Shown: piece after piece, positions 1 to 5,124 of the stretch | How positions within the stretch are numbered: position 1 is the stretch's first letter | Layout: the number at the start of each line of letters is the position of its first letter | Made by a program: the position numbers and the translations under genes | Notes under the pieces: generated by a model | Seen by the model: the letters and a program-made list of their open reading frames with translations, nothing else | The model's database searches: none | Told to the model about the DNA's origin: nothing | From: Planctomycetota bacterium | GTDB taxonomy: Bacteria; Planctomycetota; Phycisphaerae; UBA1845; PWPN01 | Length of the DNA stretch: 5,124 nt | Reading direction: 5' to 3' | NCBI GenBank assembly: GCA_016209665.1 | Contig: JACQVT010000232.1 | Span: 1 to 5,124, forward strand

Positions 1-4
1 GACC

Positions 5-20
5 GTCACCGATCGGTGTC
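5..20. repeat. Near-perfect 16-bp palindrome
   Basis: The core CACCGATCGGTG (7-18) is a perfect 12-bp palindrome. The outer G5/C20 pair also matches, with one mismatch at T6/T19. The symmetry would suit a dimeric DNA-binding protein, and it lies in apparently noncoding DNA at the window edge. There is no second copy in the window and no regulator to link it to, so an operator role is only a possibility. Confidence 0.25.
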
Positions 21-200
21 ATCGCCGCCGAGACGACCGCGACTACGCATGCCTGCCGCAAGGACACGGTTTTTCTGTAAAATCTTGGCGTGGCCGTGAT
101 TCCGCCGGCAACCGTGCAGGTACCGGGGGAAGCGTTCCCAATTGCTGCCGTGTCCGATTTTGATACACGAGCAGGGCAACGGCTGTCGAATCCGTGCCAC

Positions 201-213
201 CTCGGCTGCCGAG
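201..213 (-). other. Short inverted repeat just past the UROD-like stop codon
   Basis: CTCGGCTGCCGAG forms a 5-bp stem with a 3-nt loop and starts 5 nt beyond the UROD-like stop on the minus strand. No T-run follows it in that direction. It could stabilise the 3' end of the message, but it is too short and lacks the tail needed to call an intrinsic terminator. Confidence 0.25.
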
Positions 214-218
214 AAGGG

Positions 219-1244
219 TCATGGCCAGCCGCTGACCGCCTCGACCATCGCGGCCAGGTTGGCGGGGGGCGTCAGGGGGGATAGGGCACAGCCGGAGGCC
301 AGGATGAATCGGTCGGAGTCCACGAAGACGGCCAGGCACTCGCGGCACTTGGCCCGAACCTCGTCGGGGGTGCCGCGGAGCAGGGGATCGACCGGGTCGA
401 CGTTGCCGATGATGGTCACCCGCTCGCCGCAGACCGCCCGGGCCGCCCGCAGGTCGACCTGGTAGTCGAGTTCCAGACCGGCGGCGCCGGTCTCGGCCAT
501 CAGCCGCAGGCAGGTGCTCGCGTCGCCGCAGATGTGCAGCGTGATCGGCACGTCGAGTTCACGGTGGACGGCGTCGAACACGCGCTTCTCGTAGGGCCAG
601 GCGAATTCCTCGTAGTATCCGGGGCCGATCAGGCTGCCGCTGGCGGCCGAGTCGCCGGTGTTCAGCACGTGGGCCCCGGCCTCACCGAGGGCGATCGCGT
701 ACCGAGCGACGGCCTCGGCGCACCAGCCGAGCAGGCGATGGGCGAAGGGCGGGTCATCGAGCAGATCGAGCATGAACTGGTTGATGCCGCGGAGTTGACA
801 CGCGAGGTCGAACGGCGATTGGTCGAAGTTGCCGATGACGAGCAGCTCGTCGGCCGCGAGCCGGACGGCGTACCGCACGGCCTCGACCATCAGCGGCCAG
901 CGGCCGGAGCGCTGCGGGTCGGGTAGCGGCAAGGTGTCGATCTGCCCGGGCGACTCGATCCACGTGCCGTGTCCGCCGGCCGGCTGGTCGAGCGGATGCT
1001 CGACGTGGGGGAAGCCGCAGGCCTCGGCGTTGACCCAGGTGTCGGCGGCGATGTAGACGCCGTCATAGCCGAACCGCCGGGCCACGTCGACCTGACAGCG
1101 GGCCAGCAGTTCGGGATCGTGCGAGTGCTCGCGGATCGGCACGCCGCACCAAGCCGCCGCCGCCTGCCCGACGATCGGCACGACGGGAACGCGGTCGTGC
1201 GGCTGACCCCACATCGCTGCCAGTGCCCGCTGCTTGCCGGTCAT
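219..1244 (-). CDS. UROD-superfamily protein, MtaA/CmuA-like zinc methyltransferase type
   Basis: A 341-residue protein, full length for the uroporphyrinogen decarboxylase fold and with no signal peptide, so probably cytoplasmic. It opens with the family-typical MTGKQRALAA and a following DRVPVVP segment. Ligand positions match the H-x-C-x(n)-C zinc site of MtaA/MtbA-type methyltransferases: LHICGD gives His237 and Cys239, and ASGCALSP gives Cys319. Other family blocks are LNTGDSA (195-201), GPGYYEEFAWPY (207-218) and IIGNVDP (278-284). The Arg-rich RQAGRY substrate block near the HemE N-terminus is absent, so haem synthesis is unlikely. Relatives move methyl groups from substrates or corrinoid proteins to thiols, but many planctomycete members are uncharacterised and the substrate cannot be read here. 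No corrinoid protein is encoded nearby. The start is fixed by GAGGAGG five bases upstream. The fold is confident; the reaction is inferred. Confidence 0.88.
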   Translation of the reverse strand: MTGKQRALAAMWGQPHDRVPVVPIVGQAAAAWCGVPIREHSHDPELLARCQVDVARRFGYDGVYIAADTWVNAEACGFPHVEHPLDQPAGGHGTWIESPGQIDTLPLPDPQRSGRWPLMVEAVRYAVRLAADELLVIGNFDQSPFDLACQLRGINQFMLDLLDDPPFAHRLLGWCAEAVARYAIALGEAGAHVLNTGDSAASGSLIGPGYYEEFAWPYEKRVFDAVHRELDVPITLHICGDASTCLRLMAETGAAGLELDYQVDLRAARAVCGERVTIIGNVDPVDPLLRGTPDEVRAKCRECLAVFVDSDRFILASGCALSPLTPPANLAAMVEAVSGWP

Positions 1245-1249
1245 GGTCG

Positions 1250-1256
1250 CCTCCTC
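1250..1256 (-). promoter_or_regulatory. Ribosome binding site of the UROD-like gene
   Basis: On the minus strand GAGGAGG lies 5 nt before the ATG at 1244-1242. It supports this start over any alternative. Confidence 0.8.
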
Positions 1257-1282
1257 GGTGTCGTCGATAAGAATAAGGTAGC

Positions 1283-1474
1283 TCAGCGGCGATGCGTTGG
1301 AAACGACGATCGTGCCGTGCCGCCACGGTCGAGGCGGTCCAGTTCCTCCCGCAGGTCATCGAGGGAGGGGGAGTCGTCGGTCACACCGTGCGTTTTGAGC
1401 ACACCGTCGGTTTCGTAACGCGACAAACCCAGAGCCTCGGCCAGCTCGGCGTGGGAGAGCCGCTGGGCGGGCCG
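1283..1474 (-). pseudogene. UPF0175-family (antitoxin-like) remnant, N-terminus lost
   Basis: This minus-strand frame reads RLSHAELAEALGLSRYETDG, then VLKTHGVTDDSPSLDDLREE and a short Arg-rich tail. It matches the C-terminal half of UPF0175 proteins as I remember them: a helix-turn-helix-like block (A-E-x-L-G-L-S-R-x-E), then L-x-x-H-G-V, then an acidic helix. Family members are usually about 80-100 residues; here only 63 codons are open. An in-frame TAA at 1475-1477 removes the N-terminal part, and no ATG or well-placed GTG follows it. Just upstream, fragments reading LEA and AEACNG occur in the other two frames, where a normal member has a similar A-L-E-A-x-A-x-E segment, so small frameshifts may have broken the gene. 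UPF0175 proteins are often encoded beside PIN-domain toxins, but none is visible. The remnant ends 38 nt before the UROD-like start. Moderate confidence in the family, good confidence that it is not intact. Confidence 0.55.
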
Positions 1475-1477
1475 TTA

Positions 1478-1913
1478 CAGGCTTCGGCGCTGCCTCCAGA
1501 CAGACGTGACCGCCTGGGTTGGGCGATTCGACATGCGGGGCGATCGGAGTCGGCGAGCAAGGCGCGTTGGGCGTGGCGCTCCAGCGACCGCATGGCTACC
1601 CAGGGGGGTGGCAGAGGATTGTGGCGGCCGTGTGGCCCAGCCGCCCCCCTTCGGTCTGAGCACTCAGGGTCGAAGACCGGCTGGGTTCACCGGAGGTCGG
1701 AATGCACGGTCGAGGGCGACTGTGCCACAATCCGTTGCCGCACCCGCTACCCAATGCACCGAGGGGCCAGGATGGCAGGGCTTGCGCGAATGGCTTAACA
1801 TGCCGCGCTGTGCAGGAGCGACACGTCGGCTTGAGGCAGGGGGCCGACGGGGATGGAAGGACTGTCCTGCCGGCGGTTTCGGGCCGCCATTCGTTGTCAG
1901 GGGAGTCGCTTCA
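1478..1913. other. Gene-poor intergenic stretch and 5' leader of the glycosidase-like gene
   Basis: The plus-strand frame of the downstream gene stays open back to about 1506, but its translation here is Arg/Gly/Pro-rich with no domain. A signal peptide begins only at 1914, so I read this stretch as noncoding. GC-rich stems occur: CGTCGGC (1824-1830) pairs with GCCGACG (1843-1849), and GGCGG (1872-1876) pairs with CCGCC (1884-1888) just before the ribosome binding site. At about 1652-1679 CGGTCT and AGACCG enclose a CTGAG/CTCAG pair. Promoter boxes cannot be assigned with confidence; the transcription start of the plus-strand gene must lie in or before this stretch. No tRNA or riboswitch is recognisable. 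Confidence 0.5.
1899..1905 (+). promoter_or_regulatory. Ribosome binding site that decides the glycosidase-like start
   Basis: AGGGGAG lies 8 nt before the ATG at 1914. Because the frame is open for about 400 nt upstream, this site together with the signal peptide that begins at the ATG is what fixes the start. Confidence 0.65.
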
Positions 1914-3200
1914 ATGAAAACAGCATGGATACTCGCAGCAATCGTCCTCGGGGTGATGTCGGTTGGGGCTCAGGCCGCGGAGGCGGGGGCGGGCGGGGGA
2001 TGGAAGCTCAAGCAGTTCATCATCACGTTCTGGTTGCCGCCGCCGGCTACGGATGAGGCGTTGGCGGCGGTGGCGGCCGAGCACTACAACCTGACCTGGA
2101 CGCCGGTCGAGGGGCTGGACGTGGCGGGCAAGCATGGGCTGCGGGCCATGCTGACGAGCAATCTGCTCAGGCCGGAAGTGCTGGACGACACGGGTAAACG
2201 CGCGCAACTGGATTCACTGATCGAACGGGTGAAAAAGCATCCCGCATTGGAGGCGTACTACATCACGGACGAGCCGGGGGCGGGAGCGTTCGCGGGGCTG
2301 GGCCGGCTGGTCGCGTACCTGCGCGAGAAGGACCCGCAGCACCTGGCGTACATCAATCTGTTCCCGACGTACGCGAACGAACAGCAGCTCGGCGTGAGCG
2401 CCGACGCGGCCGAACGGGCCAAGGTGGGGTATCCGCAGAACTTCGCCGGCGTCGGCGCCGACGACAAGACGGTGCTGCGATACCGCGAGCATCTCAACCA
2501 GTTCGTCGAGATCGTCAAGCCCGACCTGATCAGCTACGACCACTATCACTTCCTGAAGACCGGCGACGGCAGCCAGTACTTCCTGAACCTGGCCCTGATC
2601 CGGGCGGCGGCCCTGGAGGCGAAGAAACCTTTCCTGAATATCGTGCAGGCCTGCGACGGCGAGAAGCCCTGGCGGCTGCCGAACGCGGCGGAGACGCGCT
2701 GGCTGGCATTCACGACGTTGGCCTACGGGGGCCGGGGGATCAGCTACTTCGTTTACTGGGGGTCGAAGGCCTACGGCGGGCTGTACCAGGACGGCAAGCC
2801 CTCGCCGATGGCGGGCAAGGTTGCCGTCCTCAACGCGGAGCTGGCCAAGTTCGGGCCGGCGCTGCTGGAACTCGACTCGGTCGGCGTCTACCACACCGCG
2901 CCGCTGCCTTACGGCGGCGAAGCCATTCCGCCCGATGCTCCGGTGCAGATCACGGGTGGCGGCGAGTTCGTGCTCGGGCTGTTCGGCAAGGGGCGGGCGG
3001 CGACCGCGTTCATGATCGTCAACCGAAGCTACAAGCAGGATGCCGAGGCGACGGTGAAGGTCCTCATTCCGGGCAGCAGCGTGCAGGAACTGGACCGCAC
3101 GACCGGCAAATGGTCGGACGGGCCGACGCTGGGGCCGGATCGCACCCCCAAGATCAAGCTCAATCCCGGCGACGGGCGGCTTCTTCGAGTGGTGGGCTGA
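1914..3200 (+). CDS. Secreted glycoside-hydrolase-like TIM-barrel protein
   Basis: A 428-residue exported protein. Residues 1-21 form a Sec signal peptide (MKTAW, a hydrophobic stretch, then AQA, probable cleavage after Ala21); there is no lipobox. Residues about 33-315 look like a (beta/alpha)8 barrel of the glycosidase superfamily. AYYITDEPGAGAF places Glu120 in a D-E-P motif, the usual position of the acid/base at the end of strand 4. DLISYDHYHFL (205-214), FLNIVQACDG (240-249) and YGGRGISYFVYWG (271-283) look like later strands carrying substrate-contacting aromatics. The nucleophile is not certain; Asp209 or another late-strand acid are candidates. Residues about 320-428 are beta-rich, resembling C-terminal sandwich domains of such enzymes. 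Similar planctomycete and verrucomicrobial proteins are usually annotated as hypothetical or beta-galactosidase-like; I cannot give a GH family number. It probably acts on polysaccharide outside the cytoplasm. The flanking genes do not reveal a substrate. The TGA stop directly follows the sequence LLRVVG. Confidence 0.82.
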   Translation: MKTAWILAAIVLGVMSVGAQAAEAGAGGGWKLKQFIITFWLPPPATDEALAAVAAEHYNLTWTPVEGLDVAGKHGLRAMLTSNLLRPEVLDDTGKRAQLDSLIERVKKHPALEAYYITDEPGAGAFAGLGRLVAYLREKDPQHLAYINLFPTYANEQQLGVSADAAERAKVGYPQNFAGVGADDKTVLRYREHLNQFVEIVKPDLISYDHYHFLKTGDGSQYFLNLALIRAAALEAKKPFLNIVQACDGEKPWRLPNAAETRWLAFTTLAYGGRGISYFVYWGSKAYGGLYQDGKPSPMAGKVAVLNAELAKFGPALLELDSVGVYHTAPLPYGGEAIPPDAPVQITGGGEFVLGLFGKGRAATAFMIVNRSYKQDAEATVKVLIPGSSVQELDRTTGKWSDGPTLGPDRTPKIKLNPGDGRLLRVVG

Positions 3201-3399
3201 CCGGAGCCGGCCCGCGATTGACGGCTCTCGTCGATTCAGCGGTTCGGACTGCCGCTGCCTTACGGGCGCGGTTCGGACGGATGGCCGCTTCTCGCCAGGT
3301 CGAGCCGGTGACCTGACCGGCGGGGTTCGCAAAGGCCTTCTCACGGACGCTCATAGAGATGGCAGCAGACACCGCTCCCCCCCGCGTGTCAGCAGAAGA
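3201..3399. other. Convergent intergenic DNA with a short direct repeat
   Basis: No gene is seen. GAGCCG (3204-3209) can pair with CGGCTC (3222-3227) across a 12-nt loop right after the glycosidase-like stop, but no T-run follows, so it is a poor intrinsic terminator for the plus strand. The 11-mer GCGGTTCGGAC occurs twice, at 3239-3249 and 3268-3278, with a 29-bp period; its meaning is unknown. Confidence 0.4.
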
Positions 3400-3434
3400 A
3401 ACGGGGGCGGAGCCTTATCGGCTCCGTCCCCGTT
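3390..3434 (-). terminator. Intrinsic terminator of the PEP-CTERM gene pair
   Basis: AACGGGGGCGGAGCC (3400-3414) and GGCTCCGTCCCCGTT (3420-3434) form a 15-bp stem with a single G-T wobble and a 5-nt loop. Read on the minus strand, the stem is followed by TTTCTTCTGCT, an acceptable U-rich tail. It begins 43 nt past the stop of the gene at 3478-4230. On the plus strand there is no T-run, so it is mainly a minus-strand terminator, though the strong stem may also slow transcription arriving from the convergent gene. Confidence 0.82.
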
Positions 3435-3477
3435 CAGCGTCAAGCAGTGAGACAGATGCTTCTTGCGGGCCGGGCGC

Positions 3478-4230
3478 TCACCTCGGCCGCGACCCGGCCA
3501 GGCGGCGTCTGAGGCCTTCCGCCAGGGCCAACCCGATCGCTCCCAGGAGAGCCGCCCCCGGGGCCGGAATCACCTGCGAGACCACTCCCGAGGAGCGTCG
3601 AGTGAAGCTGTTCTCGAAGAACCCGCCCGCCAGATCCGTGACGTCCAGAAACGTCCCGAGGGGCTGGTCGAAACGGGTGAAATCCATGCTGAAGCCCGGA
3701 CTTCGCAGACCCGGGTTCCCGTCGAACGTTGCGGTGGGCGGCTGGAACACCAACCCCGAAATCGCTCCGTTGAATACCGCCTGCCCCCCGGCTCCCAACG
3801 ACCAGCGTCCCGAGACGGTACCGATGATCATGTCATCATCGACATCGCTCAACTCGAGCAGGCCGCTCGCTGAGGCCGTGTTATGCAGACGATCGATGTT
3901 CGTCAGGTTCAGGGTGAGCTGCACCTTGGCGGCGTAGAAATCGTTGTACGCCGGGTCCCAGTCAAACCGGGCGTAGCCCGTGGGATCGGCCAGACGAGTC
4001 ACGGTGCCCTTCGAGTAGTCAACGGGGGTGGCGGCGCTGCCATCGAGGTCCGTGGTATGGGTGGCCCGGAACTGCCCGGTGGTGGCCGTCAGGGGCGTGT
4101 ACGAGCTGGACAGCGTCTCGTATGCGAACGACAGAACGATATCCGCCCCGGCCGGAGCCGAGGTCCAGGCCACGGCGGCGATGAACAACCAGAGCACACC
4201 GGTTTTCACGATGCATGCCCCACGTGGCAT
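3478..4230 (-). CDS. PEP-CTERM-anchored surface protein of unknown function
   Basis: A 250-residue exported protein. The N-terminus has a positively charged start, a hydrophobic core (about 11-24) and a likely cleavage after A-G-A near residue 29. The body (30-210) is beta-rich, with many Thr/Ser/Asp and no Cys after the signal peptide, and I recognise no enzyme motif. The C-terminus is an exosortase sorting signal: IPAPGA (221-226), a hydrophobic helix to about 240, then RRR and a tail to residue 250. P-A-P-G-A replaces the classical P-E-P, as is common in planctomycetes. Family knowledge predicts Sec export, then recognition and probable cleavage by an exosortase (EpsH/XrtA class) encoded elsewhere. 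Odd points are a Glu inside the membrane helix (LALAEGL) and a longer basic tail than in the neighbouring gene. It lies 82 nt downstream of the second PEP-CTERM gene on the same strand and may be cotranscribed with it. The terminator at 3390-3434 follows. Confidence 0.85.
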   Translation of the reverse strand: MPRGACIVKTGVLWLFIAAVAWTSAPAGADIVLSFAYETLSSSYTPLTATTGQFRATHTTDLDGSAATPVDYSKGTVTRLADPTGYARFDWDPAYNDFYAAKVQLTLNLTNIDRLHNTASASGLLELSDVDDDMIIGTVSGRWSLGAGGQAVFNGAISGLVFQPPTATFDGNPGLRSPGFSMDFTRFDQPLGTFLDVTDLAGGFFENSFTRRSSGVVSQVIPAPGAALLGAIGLALAEGLRRRLAGSRPR

Positions 4231-4234
4231 CATG

Positions 4235-4244
4235 CACCTCCTTT
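4235..4244 (-). promoter_or_regulatory. Near-perfect Shine-Dalgarno that selects between two ATGs
   Basis: On the minus strand AAAGGAGGTG is an almost full match to the anti-SD of 16S rRNA. Two adjacent ATGs follow (4233 and 4230). GGAGG is only 3 nt from the first and 6 nt from the second, so the second is the likelier start; the proteins would differ by one Met. Confidence 0.8.
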
Positions 4245-4259
4245 CCGCGAACGGTTCCC

Positions 4260-4293
4260 CGTCGTCCGCCGACCCGGGGGCCGGAGGGCGACG
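4260..4293 (-). other. Imperfect GC-rich hairpin between the two PEP-CTERM genes
   Basis: CGTCG and CGACG arms enclose shorter TCC/GGA and GCC/GGC pairings with bulges. No T-run follows. It could be an mRNA processing or stability element between cotranscribed genes, but such foldbacks arise by chance at this GC content. Confidence 0.25.
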
Positions 4294-4312
4294 AAGGGTT
4301 GATGCGCCCTTC

Positions 4313-5083
4313 TCAGGCGAACCGCCGCTTGACCCAGCCGACCAGGCCCAGACCGATCAGGCCTAGCAGGATGGCGCCGGGCGTAGGGATGTACAGGTAG
4401 TCTTGTTTGTACTGCTTCACCCCATCCATCGTGTATATGTTGAGGACACGAACCTGGCCGATACCGGACCACGTGATTACACCGTCATCGCCGAGAGTCG
4501 TGGCTTCCAGGGCTTCGTCGTACCAAGCCTGTGCCTGAGCAGGCCCGCCGGCGAGAGAGGCAATCTCGTCTTCGATATACCAGATGGTCAACTGGAGAGC
4601 TTTCGCGTCGGCGATACGCGCGGCACCTGGGGTGTAGTCATAGTTGCTCAGACTTCCGTAGGCAAACTGGGTGTACAGATACGCCGTCATAGGGTCCAAG
4701 TCATCCCCTAGGTTCGTCTCTGCACCGCCGAGCACGGCGTGAGAGCCCGAGCCCTCGACGAAGGGGGTGGCGACGGACGTGGTACTAACGATCACATCAT
4801 ACGTATTCCCGATGGTGATTCCTTCATCGGTCTCGACGCAGAAGGTCTGGAACGAATTGTTCGAGAGGGGGGGCACGCCTACACCTTTGTTGGCGGCAGC
4901 ATAGGCATCGACCTGAAGAATCGAAGCCGACAGCGTAAACTCACCACCCCCGTAACCCGCTCCGGGATCATAGTAACCAGTCTCTCGCGTCACTTTTGCG
5001 GTACCTGCGTAATAGTCGGCCATCACTGGCACGAAGGCGACTGACACCACTAACACTGAGAGAATCCCAATTCTCGTTTTCAT
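4313..5083 (-). CDS. PEP-CTERM surface protein with a thioester(TED)-like domain
   Basis: A 256-residue exported protein. The signal peptide is MKTRIGIL, then a hydrophobic run, with cleavage likely after MA near residue 22. Residues about 45-220 carry a motif set seen in many PEP-CTERM proteins and in thioester domains: FCVETDEG (Cys82), MTAYLYTQFAYGSL (132-145), ALQLTIWYIEDE (Gln164, Trp168) and GIGQVRVL (Gln210). In characterised TEDs a conserved Cys bonds to a Gln side chain to give a reactive internal thioester, with a Q-x-A-I-W block nearby. Cys82 is the only Cys in the protein. The C-terminus is YIPTPGAILL, GLIGLGLVGW and VKRRFA, a textbook exosortase sorting signal. It is expected outside the cytoplasm, sorted by an exosortase not encoded here. 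The start is fixed by GAGGAG seven bases upstream, although the frame extends 13 codons further. Surface location is confident; thioester chemistry is an inference, and adhesion or cross-linking is a hypothesis. Confidence 0.87.
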   Translation of the reverse strand: MKTRIGILSVLVVSVAFVPVMADYYAGTAKVTRETGYYDPGAGYGGGEFTLSASILQVDAYAAANKGVGVPPLSNNSFQTFCVETDEGITIGNTYDVIVSTTSVATPFVEGSGSHAVLGGAETNLGDDLDPMTAYLYTQFAYGSLSNYDYTPGAARIADAKALQLTIWYIEDEIASLAGGPAQAQAWYDEALEATTLGDDGVITWSGIGQVRVLNIYTMDGVKQYKQDYLYIPTPGAILLGLIGLGLVGWVKRRFA

Positions 5084-5090
5084 TTCTAGA

Positions 5091-5096
5091 CTCCTC
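5091..5096 (-). promoter_or_regulatory. Ribosome binding site that decides the TED-like gene start
   Basis: On the minus strand GAGGAG lies 7 nt before the ATG at 5083. An in-frame upstream start at 5122 would add 13 polar and acidic residues in front of the signal peptide and has no visible ribosome binding site within the window, so the inner start is preferred. The promoter must lie beyond the right edge or in the last 28 bases, where I see no clear boxes. Confidence 0.75.
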
Positions 5097-5124
5097 ATTC
5101 TGCTCGCATCTAGATCCACCACAC

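Larger units (their letters stand above)
1..218. other. Left-edge region with no recognisable gene
   Basis: No reading frame here gives a protein I recognise. The minus-strand frames past the end of the UROD-like gene have low-complexity, Arg/Gly/His-rich translations typical of noncoding high-GC DNA. An AT-rich patch at about 69-83 (a run of T followed by TAAAAT) stands out from the GC-rich surroundings. It could be part of a promoter for a gene beyond the left edge, but I cannot assign good -35 and -10 boxes. A near-palindrome lies at 5-20 and a short inverted repeat at 201-213; both are listed separately. Confidence 0.5.

Noticed and set aside
1262..1280. AT-rich patch upstream of the UROD-like gene as a promoter
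   Set aside because: A TATTCT-like box exists on the minus strand, but no -35 sequence stands at proper spacing, so the call would be a guess.
1292..1798. 168-codon plus-strand open frame
   Set aside because: Its first part is antisense to the UPF0175 remnant, and the rest is low-complexity with no motif and no good ribosome binding site.
1506..1913. N-terminal extension of the glycosidase-like protein by 136 codons
   Set aside because: The translation is Arg/Gly/Pro-rich with no domain, whereas a clean signal peptide and a ribosome binding site coincide with the ATG at 1914. Long open frames are expected at this GC content.
2214..3344. 376-codon open frame on the minus strand opposite the glycosidase-like gene
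   Set aside because: It is the antisense shadow of a well-supported gene; its translation is Arg-, Val- and Gln-rich without recognisable motifs or a signal peptide.
5085..5114. Two TCTAGA hexamers (5085-5090 and 5109-5114) flanking the ribosome binding site as a repeat element
   Set aside because: Two copies of a 6-bp palindrome 24 bp apart can arise by chance, and nothing else is shared around them.
1..5124. CRISPR array, tRNA, rRNA, insertion sequence or phage genes
   Set aside because: No regularly spaced repeats, cloverleaf, transposase-like protein or terminal inverted repeats could be seen on either strand.

Overview
The window looks like high-GC bacterial chromosome, most likely from a planctomycete (Phycisphaerae or a relative). 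The main reason is a pair of secreted proteins that end in the P-x-P-G-A form of the PEP-CTERM exosortase sorting signal. A uroporphyrinogen-decarboxylase-fold methyltransferase-like gene and a secreted TIM-barrel glycosidase-like gene, both common in that phylum, agree with this. The assignment is an inference from protein style; no rRNA or phylogenetic marker is present.

Layout from left to right. Positions 1-218 hold no convincing gene. Positions 219-1244 (minus) encode a UROD-superfamily protein of the zinc-methyltransferase (MtaA/CmuA-like) type, not HemE. Just upstream on the same strand, 1283-1474, lies an N-terminally broken remnant of a UPF0175-family small protein (antitoxin-like). 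About 440 bp without a recognisable gene follows; its right end is the 5' leader of the next gene. Positions 1914-3200 (plus) encode a secreted glycoside-hydrolase-like TIM-barrel protein with a C-terminal beta domain. A convergent intergenic region of 277 bp contains a strong 15-bp hairpin terminator that serves the minus-strand gene on its right. Positions 3478-4230 (minus) and 4313-5083 (minus) encode two PEP-CTERM-anchored extracytoplasmic proteins in tandem, each with a very clear Shine-Dalgarno sequence. The second has a Cys/Gln motif set resembling bacterial thioester (TED) domains.

How the genes may work together: the three genes on the right all encode exported proteins. One is a putative polysaccharide-acting enzyme and two are probable surface proteins sorted by an exosortase encoded elsewhere. 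This fits a cell-surface or extracellular-matrix theme, but nothing in the window proves a common pathway, and the glycosidase-like gene is transcribed convergently to the other two. The UROD-like gene looks cytoplasmic and unrelated.

I do not see a clear new multi-gene system. The most interesting signals are the thioester-like motif set in an exosortase substrate, the decayed UPF0175 gene that a length-filtered gene caller would miss, and the glycosidase-like protein that I cannot place in a numbered family.
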